Notes: a model not told the origin generated them from the letters alone. Positions 8,327-16,618 are shown, counted from the first letter of the stretch. The stretch is DNA of 59,813 nucleotides from a virus (IMGVR_UViG_3300025113_000005:1-59813), one strand, 5' to 3'. Numbers and translations: made by a program.

Positions 8327-8868
8327 ACCAGCAGCCTCCCCGGATCCGGTGTCAGGCGAAGCGTGAGCGTAATACGAAAGTCCCTGATCAGCGGGTTACA
8401 GAGCACCGAGTGAGGCTCACCGGTTCGAATGATGGTTGGACGGTCAATGCACACCCGTGTTTCTTCCTTGGCATCCAGTTTGTCCAGCCACCAGAAGGCG
8501 TGCCCGTTCTGGAGAAGCCGGCGCTGGATCTTGGTCTTCGGCGCTGAGAAGAAGTAGGTGAATGAGCCTTCGGTGTTGCGCACCGGAAGTTGAAGTCGAG
8601 CTGCTACCCCAAACATATCGTCGACATGGATGTTGTCTAGGTAGGACCCACCATGAGGACGCGCTAGAATGAAGGCTGAGTACTGGATCGTCCAGCCGTG
8701 CTTCAACAAGGCACGGGTAAGCTCAGGGACCTGCGCCTTCAGCGTCGCGATGGGATAGGTGTTCCAGAAGAAACCCGTGCCAAAGAAACCGGCACCGTCA
8801 ACTACCTCGTTCAGCTTTGGTTGAATGATGTCCCAGTTTTCAAGCTGGACGTACTTCCAGTAGAGCAT
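8323..8868 (-). CDS. 2OG-Fe(II) oxygenase-like protein
   Basis: ATG at 8868 (MLYWKYVQLENW) preferred, 29 nt after a late box at 8898-8904. A TTG at 8892 lies 5 nt after the same box and would be a leaderless start. DNIHVDDMFGVAARLQLPV gives H-x-D, and GEPHSVLCN with FRITLTLRL the distal His and Arg. First minus-strand gene of the run 8868 to 4612. Confidence 0.65.
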   Translation of the reverse strand: MLYWKYVQLENWDIIQPKLNEVVDGAGFFGTGFFWNTYPIATLKAQVPELTRALLKHGWTIQYSAFILARPHGGSYLDNIHVDDMFGVAARLQLPVRNTEGSFTYFFSAPKTKIQRRLLQNGHAFWWLDKLDAKEETRVCIDRPTIIRTGEPHSVLCNPLIRDFRITLTLRLTPDPGRLLV

Positions 8869-8897
8869 GCTTGCAGGTTCAGTTGAAGCCAATGAGG

Positions 8898-8904
8898 TAT
8901 TTAT
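8898..8904 (-). promoter_or_regulatory. late promoter box ATAAATA
   Basis: Minus-strand late box that heads the oxygenase operon. A plus-strand TAAATA lies 7 nt away at 8911-8916, forming a second head-to-head pair. Confidence 0.65.
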
Positions 8905-8910
8905 GACGCG

Positions 8911-8916
8911 TAAATA
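8911..8916 (+). promoter_or_regulatory. late promoter box TAAATA (plus)
   Basis: Followed by CCTA and then ATG at 8921. In T4-type promoters transcription starts 5-6 nt after this box, which would put +1 on the start codon. Confidence 0.55.
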
Positions 8917-8920
8917 CCTA

Positions 8921-9919
8921 ATGCTTCCCTACACCTTGGATGACCACTTCACCTTCGGTTATGGCTCGGGGCTGTTCAACCCAGGTGAAAAATCAGTCGA
9001 TGCGCGGCTGTGGTGTGGGTATACCCGGAGCACTCGTGAACCAGGGTCATTCAAAGAGGAGTGCGTAAACACCGCTCGTTTGATCGGTGCCAGAGCAGCA
9101 GAGCTAAACCGACCTGTGTACGTCTGTCTATCTGGTGGTATGGACAGTGAGGTCGTCGTGAAGGCCTTTCTTGCTGCTGAGGTTCCATTCACGACCATTA
9201 CCTTTCGTTTCAACGGCGGCCTCAATTCCCATGAGCTACGTTTCGTAAACCGATTTGTTGCTCGTCACCAACTTAAGCATGTCTTCTTCGACATGTCCAT
9301 CCTTGATTGGATCAAATCCGATGAAGCAGCTGACATGTTTCATGGTGCGCAGGCCGCCGCCTTCAGCTTAATGCCGCACATGAAGATTCTCAGTCACGTA
9401 TGGTTCGAGCTGGGTGGTCTGCCCGTTCTTGGTAATGGGGACATCTACCTCGAGAATGGTGATGAGGGTTGGAAGTACGTCGAGCTGGAATACATGCTGA
9501 GCTGGTTTCGCCATGCCATCAGATTTCGTATTCTTGGCGCCATTGGCTTCTTTCAGTTTACGCCGGAGATAACGCTAGCCATGCTTCGTGACCCTCGTAT
9601 CGAGCGCCTTGGCCGTAACGTGGATTCATACGCCAACAAGATATACCAGACATCGAGATTTATCAAGTACAGCATCTATCGTACGCACTGGCCTGATCTT
9701 GCTATGCGCGCAAAGTACAGCGGCCAGGAGTTCGTGAAGGAAGAATACGAGGAACGAGCGGCTGAGCTACTTGCCCAGCGTTCTGATCAGTTCATCGATA
9801 AATTCCAGTTGGATTATGTCAGCTTTAGGGCCATGCTGGAACCTGACGAAACAGCTTACCTTGCAGGTGTCGCTCAACAACCTCTGCATAAGGTAGATCG
9901 AACGCCATTTGAAAGTTGA
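8921..9919 (+). CDS. asparagine-synthase-like PP-loop ATPase A
   Basis: 332 aa. Start at 8921 (MLPYTLDDHFTFGYG) matches the paralog at 10389 residue for residue in length up to FGYG; an ATG at 8903 would add six residues. The ATP-pyrophosphatase loop is LSGGMDSEV, as in asparagine synthase, QueC and related adenylating enzymes that activate a carboxylate or carbonyl for amide or amine transfer. There is no N-terminal glutaminase domain, so ammonia or another amine donor must come from elsewhere. Ends inside the convergent gene 9825-10376. Confidence 0.75.
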   Translation: MLPYTLDDHFTFGYGSGLFNPGEKSVDARLWCGYTRSTREPGSFKEECVNTARLIGARAAELNRPVYVCLSGGMDSEVVVKAFLAAEVPFTTITFRFNGGLNSHELRFVNRFVARHQLKHVFFDMSILDWIKSDEAADMFHGAQAAAFSLMPHMKILSHVWFELGGLPVLGNGDIYLENGDEGWKYVELEYMLSWFRHAIRFRILGAIGFFQFTPEITLAMLRDPRIERLGRNVDSYANKIYQTSRFIKYSIYRTHWPDLAMRAKYSGQEFVKEEYEERAAELLAQRSDQFIDKFQLDYVSFRAMLEPDETAYLAGVAQQPLHKVDRTPFES

Positions 9920-10376
9920 ATCGAGGAACGCTAACTGAGTTGGTAACACCATGCAGCGCCTGAAGGTTGATGATCGCAGGCATTTCGTCCAGGTGCAGAG
10001 AAAAGCTAGGTTGCAGCTGGGCACGGGTATCCCAGAACAAAGTAGGGGCATAGCCTTCAACAGGAAATAGATGATCGATGATTGCCGTCTGTCTTGCACC
10101 GGTTGGACCATCAACATGACGCTCGAGCTCGGTATTGGGTTCGATGTACATAATGAATGGGATGAATGGCACCGTCACAATAAGTCGCAGGCGGCTGAGT
10201 TCCGGGGCCATGATGCCGAAGAACTCAGGGCGCATGCGTGACAGACCGTTGTAGTGCTTCTCAACAGATGAGATGTGCTGCTCAATGACATCATGGCGTC
10301 GAAGGAGGTAGTTCACTATTCTCTTCTTCGCAGGCTGCGGCAGCAGCGGGAAACCTAGTGACAGATATGGACGCAT
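9825..10376 (-). CDS. 2OG-Fe(II) oxygenase-like protein
   Basis: 183 aa. LERHVDGPTGARQTAI gives H-x-D and LQALHGVTNSVSVPRFNFQ the distal His and Arg. It sits between the two plus-strand PP-loop genes and overlaps the end of the first by 95 nt. The ATG follows a TAAATA box by 4 nt with no ribosome site, so the mRNA is probably leaderless. Confidence 0.65.
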   Translation of the reverse strand: MRPYLSLGFPLLPQPAKKRIVNYLLRRHDVIEQHISSVEKHYNGLSRMRPEFFGIMAPELSRLRLIVTVPFIPFIMYIEPNTELERHVDGPTGARQTAIIDHLFPVEGYAPTLFWDTRAQLQPSFSLHLDEMPAIINLQALHGVTNSVSVPRFNFQMAFDLPYAEVVERHLQGKLFRQVPAWP

Positions 10377-10380
10377 GAGG

Positions 10381-10386
10381 TATTTA
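10381..10386 (-). promoter_or_regulatory. late promoter box TAAATA with start codon 4 nt downstream
   Basis: Minus strand GTAAATACCTCATG. No ribosome site fits between the box and the ATG at 10376. Confidence 0.5.
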
Positions 10387-10388
10387 CT

Positions 10389-11324
10389 TTGACCACCTAC
10401 TCATACCAGAATCAACTGCAGTTCGGATACGGCCCGCAGGCGTTCAATCGTCGGGATCATGGGCTGGATCTGTGGTACAACTTCAATCGCGCTGAGCGAC
10501 AACCCATCTCATTTGTCGATGAGCTGAAGCGCACCGCTCAGGTGGTGTACGAGCAGGCACGTGCCATGGGTCGCCCCATTTACCTGCTGCTTTCTGGCGG
10601 GCTGGATAGCGCCGTTATGGTGAAGGGCTTCAAGGCCGCAGGGGTGCCTTTCAAAACTGCCACATACGTGTTCAACGATGGGCTAAACGAACATGAGATG
10701 CAGTACATACGTCCATTTGAGGCCGCTGAGAACCTCGATGCCGTTCATCTCAATATGGATATTCGAAAATGGATGCACGATGGTGAGGCGCTCGATCTCT
10801 TCCTACGTACCGATTCATGGGAAACAGGAACTCTGCCGCTGATGAAGCTCATGGGTCACGTGTGGAGCGAACTGGGTGGTCTGCCGGTGTTTGGTGGTGG
10901 TGACATCGATATAGTCCAAAAGGAGGGTGCATGGTACTACGGGCGGTATGAGAGCTTCCTTTCGCGTTACTGGTACTGTGACATCGCTGGCATCTCGGAT
11001 TTCGTGTCATTCTTCCAACATACCCCTGAGCTGACGCTTGCCATGCTTTCAGACCCGCTGATCGCGAGGGCTGCGACTGGACAGGATCAGCTGGCGAATC
11101 GAGTGCTGCGCAACCTAAAGATCGTGAAGTTCAAGGTGTATCATCGAGACTTTCCAGACCTGCAGCGACGCATCAAGTTTGGTGGCACTGAGCTCATTCA
11201 CAGCTGGCTTAGCCCACTTGAGGACAGCTGGCGCGCCAAGCGCCAGCTGAGCTATGGTGATCTTTGGATGATCCCATATGATGAGCTAATGGAGAAGCTC
11301 AGACCGCTTGGGTCAGTTTACTGA
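10389..11324 (+). CDS. asparagine-synthase-like PP-loop ATPase B
   Basis: 311 aa from a TTG start with GAGG 8 nt upstream. PP-loop LLSGGLDSAV; further shared blocks with the gene at 8921 (FGYG, AGVPF, NDGLNEHEMQ, GHVWSELGGLPVFGGGD, FFQHTPELTLAMLSDP) show a duplication. It has no glutaminase domain. Probably activates a carboxyl group on the product of the oxygenase cluster or on a macromolecule; the target is unknown. The last 12 nt overlap the convergent gene at 11313. Confidence 0.75.
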   Translation: MTTYSYQNQLQFGYGPQAFNRRDHGLDLWYNFNRAERQPISFVDELKRTAQVVYEQARAMGRPIYLLLSGGLDSAVMVKGFKAAGVPFKTATYVFNDGLNEHEMQYIRPFEAAENLDAVHLNMDIRKWMHDGEALDLFLRTDSWETGTLPLMKLMGHVWSELGGLPVFGGGDIDIVQKEGAWYYGRYESFLSRYWYCDIAGISDFVSFFQHTPELTLAMLSDPLIARAATGQDQLANRVLRNLKIVKFKVYHRDFPDLQRRIKFGGTELIHSWLSPLEDSWRAKRQLSYGDLWMIPYDELMEKLRPLGSVY

Positions 11325-11813
11325 CGACGTCGAAGGCGGATAGAGGCGCTGCTGCTGACGAGTGAGCCCCTCATTCAGCTCCTTCCACGTCTTAGGCTGC
11401 TCCATCGGTGGAGCAGATGCAGGTCGAGCTGGAGCTGTGATCACCTCGGCAGCTGGAGCTCCGCGACCGTGCGCGAGCGGCGGAGGTGGGGGCGGTGAAG
11501 CCATGGCTCTTGGAGATGGAGCTGCCAGCGGAACTGGGACTGGAATCGGCGCAGCGCCTGGTTCTAGCCCTGCGGCAACCTTGTTGCTAAGCAGAGCGAT
11601 CATCGCCTGCTGAAACCCCGCGTTCTGCGCAAGCTCGCGAGCGAGCGCCTCATTACGCGCCTCAAGCCGAGCGACGTGCTCCTTCAGCGCCGTTTCCTTG
11701 GCGTAGCGGCTGTCCAGCTGAAAGAAAAATGGAATGGCGACAACGAGAGCTGATACGACGGCAGCCGCCGTCATAGGCACACCCAACCGCTTCAGCTCAT
11801 CAAAGATGGCCAT
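11313..11813 (-). CDS. membrane-anchored coiled-coil, Pro-rich protein
   Basis: 166 aa. One N-terminal membrane segment (about residues 15-33, AAVVSALVVAIPFFF), then a heptad-like helix (KEHVARLEARNEALARELAQ) and a long Pro/Ala tail with a run of Pro. The layout resembles an inner-membrane spanin, and a tiny lipoprotein gene follows upstream at 11835, but Pro-rich extension and order are atypical. Spanin role is a guess. Confidence 0.6.
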   Translation of the reverse strand: MAIFDELKRLGVPMTAAAVVSALVVAIPFFFQLDSRYAKETALKEHVARLEARNEALARELAQNAGFQQAMIALLSNKVAAGLEPGAAPIPVPVPLAAPSPRAMASPPPPPPLAHGRGAPAAEVITAPARPASAPPMEQPKTWKELNEGLTRQQQRLYPPSTSSVN

Positions 11814-11834
11814 GACAGGTGCTCTGCGCTTAGT

Positions 11835-11933
11835 TTAGCGCTGGCAGTAGTTCTGCTTGTACGGGCACTTGTGCGCGCAGGCACCAAGAAGCAGAACGCT
11901 TACCACGGCTACGGTTGCTACGATGATTCTCAT
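11835..11933 (-). CDS. very small lipoprotein, possible o-spanin-like
   Basis: 32 codons. Start at 11933 has a GGAGGCCTCC ribosome site. Signal peptide with lipobox LLGAC, leaving a mature peptide of about 13 residues (CAHKCPYKQNYCQR) with three Cys. A perfect TATAAATA promoter lies at 11977-11984. Might partner with 11313-11813 in the envelope. Confidence 0.65.
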   Translation of the reverse strand: MRIIVATVAVVSVLLLGACAHKCPYKQNYCQR

Positions 11934-11976
11934 GGAGGCCTCCCTTTGAGCAGGCAGCACAATTGCTGCCTTGGGA

Positions 11977-11984
11977 TATTTATA
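11977..11984 (-). promoter_or_regulatory. late promoter box TATAAATA
   Basis: Perfect T4 late consensus on the minus strand, 43 nt upstream of the lipoprotein ATG. Confidence 0.75.
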
Positions 11985-11998
11985 CCTCGCTTCTCTGG

Positions 11999-12337
11999 TT
12001 AGACTGAGAAGCTGGAACCGCAGCCGCACTTTCCGACGGCATTCGGGTTGTTGATCACGAACTGGGCACCCATCAGCTCCTCGACGTAGTCGACAGATGT
12101 TCCTGCCAGGTACTGATGGCTCATCGAGTCAATCATCACCCTGACCCCGTCAGCGACCACAGCGACGTAGTCGTCCTCAGCGGCCGGTTCTGCGTCTAGG
12201 GTGAAGCCCTGCGTGAAGCCCGAGCAGCCACCTCCCTGCACGAAGACGCGCAGCGCCAGGTCTGGTTGTCCAGCTTCGATAAGAATCTGCTGGATCTTTG
12301 TGATGGCGTTGGGTGTGAAGGTGAGCTGCGGTTCCAT
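11999..12337 (-). CDS. A-type iron-sulfur carrier (IscA/ErpA/HesB-like)
   Basis: 112 aa from ATG 12337 (ribosome site AAGGAGA). The family's three Cys are present: QGGGCSGF and the C-terminal GKCGCGSSF. These proteins bind Fe-S clusters or iron and hand them to apo-enzymes. With eight Fe(II)-dependent oxygenases and a di-iron desaturase in the window, a link to iron supply is plausible but unproven. Overlong in-frame upstream reading runs into the next gene and is not used. Confidence 0.9.
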   Translation of the reverse strand: MEPQLTFTPNAITKIQQILIEAGQPDLALRVFVQGGGCSGFTQGFTLDAEPAAEDDYVAVVADGVRVMIDSMSHQYLAGTSVDYVEELMGAQFVINNPNAVGKCGCGSSFSV

Positions 12338-12347
12338 GGGGTTCTCC

Positions 12348-13277
12348 TTACAGAGGGAATAGGGCGGTGCCGCACTCGCGGCAGTGCTTGAAGCCCGAGC
12401 GGTTGGAGGTCCCACACGTCGGGCAGTCAATGCGGGTCTTGACAGTAACGGGCCTCGTGACCTTGTCCTCGCCCAGCTGACCAAGCAGCTTCAGTACCAT
12501 GACGTGCTTCTGCCCGTCGGTCGGGAACCACGCGCCGTGCTGGAACTGCTGGTTGCTCTCCGATCCCGGCACGGTGATGCCGGCGTCGCTGACCTGGTTG
12601 AAGTAGGCAGCCTGAGCGGCGTTCTGCGGAATGCCGGCAGTTCCTGAGGCAGCTGACAGCGAGGCTGAACCGAGAGACGTGCCTCTGCCCCGCGAGGCGC
12701 TTGACTTCAGCGTCGTCGATGCCGCGTTCGCGGTGGTGGTTTTGCTGTTAGATACGTCGCCAATCGAATCTGAGACACTGGTGTTGAACGAGTTAGCGGT
12801 TGAACCGAAAGCACAGTCAGTTGTCGAGCTGTACCACGGGCCTTCTCCCCAGTAGTACGGATACGGGCGGCGGCGCCAGTACTCGTCGACATACGTGCGC
12901 TTGATGGTCTCGATCTTCGCGGCCTGCTGCTCGAATTCAAACTCCACTCGGATCAGGCCATCCTCGGCCTGAATGCCGCGAGGGCCATTCTCGATGCGAG
13001 TGGTACGCTCGATGAACCGAAACCGGTTGCCGTTTGACAGGTTGCCGTTCTTGATGAACCGCTCCAGGTCGATCGACCCGTTGGCTGGCACGATCAGGCT
13101 GGTGCCCTCCGTGGCGTCCACGCCGTCAATTGAGACCCGTACAAGGGATCGCAGGGCGTTTAGGTTCTTGAAGTGGAGGGAGTACTCACTGCCAAAGGGG
13201 ATGAGGACAGTGTCGCCTTGCTCGCGTAGGACGCGGCCATTGTGCTTGACGGCGCAGACAAGCTTTTGCTGATACAT
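12348..13277 (-). CDS. conserved phage protein with C-terminal zinc ribbon
   Basis: 309 aa from ATG 13277 ([11 protein letters not shown]). The N-terminal 115 residues form a beta-rich domain seen in many large phages ([18 protein letters not shown]). The middle is Ser/Thr/Asn-rich and low in complexity, and the tail has a zinc ribbon CPTCGTSN...CRECGTA. Function unknown; a surface or virion-associated role is possible. A perfect late promoter lies 92 nt upstream. Confidence 0.75.
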   Translation of the reverse strand: MYQQKLVCAVKHNGRVLREQGDTVLIPFGSEYSLHFKNLNALRSLVRVSIDGVDATEGTSLIVPANGSIDLERFIKNGNLSNGNRFRFIERTTRIENGPRGIQAEDGLIRVEFEFEQQAAKIETIKRTYVDEYWRRRPYPYYWGEGPWYSSTTDCAFGSTANSFNTSVSDSIGDVSNSKTTTANAASTTLKSSASRGRGTSLGSASLSAASGTAGIPQNAAQAAYFNQVSDAGITVPGSESNQQFQHGAWFPTDGQKHVMVLKLLGQLGEDKVTRPVTVKTRIDCPTCGTSNRSGFKHCRECGTALFPL

Positions 13278-13368
13278 CACGTATCTTCCTTTCCCAACAT
13301 CTTGAAACCGGTCACCCACTAAGACCGCGAAGTTAGCCAGTTACGGCAGTGGAGTTGCGTTGGTAGAC

Positions 13369-13376
13369 TATTTATA
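13369..13376 (-). promoter_or_regulatory. late promoter box TATAAATA
   Basis: Perfect late consensus on the minus strand between the zinc-ribbon gene and 13377-13910. Confidence 0.75.
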
Positions 13377-13910
13377 TCACACTGCGCCAGCGAGATCAGG
13401 ATACTTGTCAGGTTGCTTCACCAAGAAGATCAGGTTTACCTTGACAGGCCGCCTCTCCAGATCAGATTGCTGGCGCCACCACTTCAGGTGGTTGTCCCAT
13501 CCGATAACTCCATCGACTACCTTGGTGTGCACCGCCTCAGCGCTGTCGCTCGGTTCAAACACCTCTTTGCGAAGCCCGTTGTCGCGAAGCGCGGTGACCT
13601 GGTGACCTGACTGTACCAGCCCATGAGCCCAGCGGCTGAGCGCCTTCAGCAACCCAGTCGCGCGTCGGTCAGTCGATAGAAGAGTGGAAGGCCCTGAGGC
13701 CCGCACGATGAGGTCGCCGCCGATGTGGGCCACGCCTGTGTTGTACTTGCTGAAGGTTTCTGGTTTGATGGTACCACCGAACTTGTTCACGATGCCGTTG
13801 AACTCCTTGCGCAGCTCCTTGCGCCAGTAGTCAGGCGCCTCCTTGTCCTTGGCTCGCTCCTCTGGCGAGCGGCGCACCTGCTTCTGTTCAATGAGCTCTG
13901 CTGTCTTCAC
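13377..13910 (-). CDS. CTS-type protein, packaged-protein family I
   Basis: 177 aa from GTG coupled to the upstream stop (GTGA). N-terminus MKTAELIEQK has a possible head-protease site after LIE. Shares with 13907, 15254 and 16096 a block of the type LLKALSRWAHGLVQSGHQVTA: a helix then a beta strand. Likely an internal head protein paralog; enzymatic role unknown. Confidence 0.65.
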   Translation of the reverse strand: MKTAELIEQKQVRRSPEERAKDKEAPDYWRKELRKEFNGIVNKFGGTIKPETFSKYNTGVAHIGGDLIVRASGPSTLLSTDRRATGLLKALSRWAHGLVQSGHQVTALRDNGLRKEVFEPSDSAEAVHTKVVDGVIGWDNHLKWWRQQSDLERRPVKVNLIFLVKQPDKYPDLAGAV

Positions 13911-14449
13911 TTCGACGCCTTCACGACGCGCAGCTGCCGTGGTTTCGGCGGCTCCTCAGCTGGCTTCTCTACCTTCGGCTCATCAAGGCCGTACTGGAAG
14001 ATGATGGTGTAGCCACCAGCGCTGCTGTTGTTGATGTAGAGCTTGTCACTGACACGGTTCTCGATGTAGGCCAGCGTGTCATCGGGGTAGATGGTCTTTG
14101 GGACGGCGTCCTGCAGCTGGTGGTACGCGCCCTTCCAGTAGCCACCAGGCGGAAACTGCCCTAGCCACCGAATGTCGTAGGTGACGACCTCGCGGCCCCG
14201 CTCCTTGTGGTCATGCAGGTGCTTAGCTACCGCCTTCTGCATGGCAGCCACCCGCTTCCCCAGCCGTAGCGCCAGCTCGCCCTTCTCGACGTCCTTCAGC
14301 TCCCCGCCGAAGGTCCAGCGGTCCTTCACCTGCACTGGCTTCTTGCGGTGGGCCAAGCCGTAGCGCTTGGCGAGCGCACGAAAGGCGTCGTCCTCCTCCT
14401 TCACCCAGTCAGGGAGGGCCTTGGCCTCAAGCAGCTCATGCGTTTTCAT
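13907..14449 (-). CDS. CTS-type protein, packaged-protein family I
   Basis: 180 aa. Begins MKTHELLEAKALP with possible cleavage after LLE. FRALAKRYGLAHRKKPVQ and KRVAAMQKAVAKHL match the helix-strand blocks of its paralogs. Coupled by ATGA/GTGA to both neighbours. The C-terminus is basic. Confidence 0.65.
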   Translation of the reverse strand: MKTHELLEAKALPDWVKEEDDAFRALAKRYGLAHRKKPVQVKDRWTFGGELKDVEKGELALRLGKRVAAMQKAVAKHLHDHKERGREVVTYDIRWLGQFPPGGYWKGAYHQLQDAVPKTIYPDDTLAYIENRVSDKLYINNSSAGGYTIIFQYGLDEPKVEKPAEEPPKPRQLRVVKASK

Positions 14450-15264
14450 GGCATCTGCACCCTAAGGATGATGTTGCCCTTCACCCCCTGCACCAGCTTT
14501 GTCAGCAGGTGGTCCTTGAATACCTGCTCAAAGGAGGCAGGATCCTCTATCTGCTGAACGGTGCCCTTGTTAGTAGCCAACGAGAGGACCATGCCTTGTC
14601 GAAAGAGGTCATCGAGCAGCTCACCCATCTGATGGGCGAAGCGGGTAACGCGGGCCTTCATAGGAGCTATCTGATCCTCTTCGTTCTTGGGTGGCATGAC
14701 CCGTAGCGACATCATCAAGGAGCGAGCGTCCTCATGCGGGACCTTCACCTGTGAAACCGGATCTAGATCGAGACCTAGCTGAGTCGCCAGCTCCTGTGCC
14801 TTCTCGAGGTGGGCATCCAGCACCTGGATGGGGGCCTGCTGCGCTTCCTCGAGCTGCTTTGGTCTAGAGGCGTGCAGCGCTACTGGGAGGATCCACTGTG
14901 CGATGCCGCGCTTGAGTCCCTTTGCCATCTCACGAGCCAGCTCAGTGGGGGTAGCTCCGCTGTGCAGCTGATGGGTGACAGCTCCACCGACCATGGCCGA
15001 GAAGTCGGCTCCCTTCAGCTCGCTGAAGAGGTAGGTGGCCAGCTGCCGGCAGGCAAGCTCAAACAGCTTCTGCGGCCCAAGCAGGTGCTCGTCAGCCGTT
15101 GCTCGTAAGGCCTTCAGCATGAAGGACATCAAGACCACCTCGCCGTTGGCCGTCTGCTGAACCGATGGTGAGCTGCTGTCCCATTCCAGCGTTAGGCCTG
15201 CCTTGCGCGCGATGTCCTGCAGGCGGTCCATCTGGTCGAAGCTGAAGGGCTGCTTAGATGGCAC
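14446..15264 (-). CDS. packaged-protein family I member, longer
   Basis: 272 aa from GTG 15264, overlapping the upstream stop by 11 nt. RLQDIARKAGLTLEW near the N-terminus matches the LAKKFDMTL block of 15254 and the following region VLMSFMLKALRATADEHL matches its FLKALAKKLEEL helix. It lacks the MKxxxLLE peptide. Mostly helical; function unknown. Confidence 0.6.
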   Translation of the reverse strand: MPSKQPFSFDQMDRLQDIARKAGLTLEWDSSSPSVQQTANGEVVLMSFMLKALRATADEHLLGPQKLFELACRQLATYLFSELKGADFSAMVGGAVTHQLHSGATPTELAREMAKGLKRGIAQWILPVALHASRPKQLEEAQQAPIQVLDAHLEKAQELATQLGLDLDPVSQVKVPHEDARSLMMSLRVMPPKNEEDQIAPMKARVTRFAHQMGELLDDLFRQGMVLSLATNKGTVQQIEDPASFEQVFKDHLLTKLVQGVKGNIILRVQMP

Positions 15265-16099
15265 CGTGCTTCCTTAGGAAGGGCTCGATGGTGGTGAAGG
15301 GAATGACCTTGGTGCCCTTCGGCACGATGCGCGTCTTCTTGATCCCCATCCATGTGTTGGATAGATTAGGAATGTCAGCTCGCTTGGAGTCGCTTTCCAT
15401 GTGTCCCAGGTCGTGGTCAACTGCCCAGCCCAGCAGGTCTCGGACGAAGTCCGCGTAGCGCTTAGACAGGGTGGTGCCCTGTCCAGCGACGTACTTCTTC
15501 TCCTTCTGCAGCGTGTTGAGCCACTTGATGACCTGCTTGATCTGCTTCTCGTCCTCAGGAAGCGAGACCAGGAAGTTGGCGCGGGCACCGTCTTTGTACT
15601 CACGGTACGCCCCACCGCCAAAGCTCAGCAGGTCGGTGACCTTGACTGAAGGATCAGCGCCCACAAACCAGGCGATGGTCGGGATCTGCTCCTTGTAGCG
15701 CACGTTTCCAGGGGGCCAAGCGATGAGGGCGTGCTTCACGAGCTGCTCCTCCACCTGTCCTTGAACAGCGTCCTCCTGGTGCTTGCTGCGCTCGGCCTTG
15801 GCGGCGATCTTCACCGCGCGGCCGCTGGCCATGAGCTCCTCAAGCTTCTTGGCCAGCGCCTTGAGGAAGCCCTTGCGGCGAGCGGCAATGCCAAGCACCG
15901 ACTCCTCGTCGCTCTTACCGCGGTGAGAGCCAAGTCCGCCGCCGTACCACGCACCGTCCTTGGCGATCTGTGGCCAACCCATGCCCGCGACCAGCGTCAT
16001 GTCGAACTTCTTCGCGAGGTCCTTGAACTCGAGGTTGAGCTTCTTAGAGGACGAGAAGTGGGTTTCGTCCTCTTCATAGAGGAGCTGATGGACCTTCAT
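15254..16099 (-). CDS. CTS-type protein, packaged-protein family I
   Basis: 281 aa. ATG 16099 overlaps the upstream stop as ATGA and gives MKVHQLLYEEDE, whereas longer starts run into the neighbour. FKDLAKKFDMTLVAGMGW, WYGGGLGSHRG and RRKGFLKALAKKLEELMASG are the best-preserved copy of the family blocks. Very likely an ejected or internal head protein by its N-terminus; role unknown. Confidence 0.65.
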   Translation of the reverse strand: MKVHQLLYEEDETHFSSSKKLNLEFKDLAKKFDMTLVAGMGWPQIAKDGAWYGGGLGSHRGKSDEESVLGIAARRKGFLKALAKKLEELMASGRAVKIAAKAERSKHQEDAVQGQVEEQLVKHALIAWPPGNVRYKEQIPTIAWFVGADPSVKVTDLLSFGGGAYREYKDGARANFLVSLPEDEKQIKQVIKWLNTLQKEKKYVAGQGTTLSKRYADFVRDLLGWAVDHDLGHMESDSKRADIPNLSNTWMGIKKTRIVPKGTKVIPFTTIEPFLRKHGAI

Positions 16100-16590
16100 T
16101 TGTTGGGTGCCTCCTTGACAGGTAGAGCGGTAACGTGCCAAAAGATGCGCTGGGCGGGGTGACCGATACGCAGGAGGTCCTCAGTCGTCACTCGACTCAG
16201 TAGGTCGTCGGCGATGCTACCTGGTGACGAGCGCTTTATCCGATCAAAGAGCAGCGGGCTGGATGCCAGCCCGAAGTCGCCGGTGACCCGTATCTCATGA
16301 CCCTGTTCACTCAGCTGCTCCAGCGATTTGCCGAGGGCCTTGAGAAAGCCCTTCGTTCTGGCTGAAAGGCTCACCAACCGGTCAGCTTCCTTCTTGAAAC
16401 CACCACGGGGAAGCAGCAGACCACCGTACCAGGTACCTGCCTTGCGGGTAAGGGGGAAGCCGCTTGAGGCGTTCTTTCCCGATCCGTCGATGGTCAGTTC
16501 GTAGGGAGAGGCAGCGAGGTCGCGCCACTTCGCCATCTGCTGCTTGACCTCATCTGGTGCCGGCGCTTCGAGGAGCTGGCGTATCTTCAT
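16096..16590 (-). CDS. CTS-type protein, packaged-protein family I
   Basis: 164 aa. MKIRQLLEAPAPDE with possible protease site after LLE. WYGGLLLPRGGF and ARTKGFLKALGKSLEQLSEQG align with 15254. A late box lies 25 nt upstream (16615-16620) within a short inverted repeat AATAGCC/GGCTATT. Confidence 0.65.
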   Translation of the reverse strand: MKIRQLLEAPAPDEVKQQMAKWRDLAASPYELTIDGSGKNASSGFPLTRKAGTWYGGLLLPRGGFKKEADRLVSLSARTKGFLKALGKSLEQLSEQGHEIRVTGDFGLASSPLLFDRIKRSSPGSIADDLLSRVTTEDLLRIGHPAQRIFWHVTALPVKEAPNK

Positions 16591-16594
16591 GTGT

Positions 16595-16618
16595 AATAGC
16601 CCGTGTCAACAGGCTATT
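16595..16618. repeat. inverted repeat AATAGCC/GGCTATT
   Basis: Seven-base arms separated by 10 nt; the right arm overlaps the late promoter box for 16096-16590. Could fold at the 5' end of that mRNA. Confidence 0.45.
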
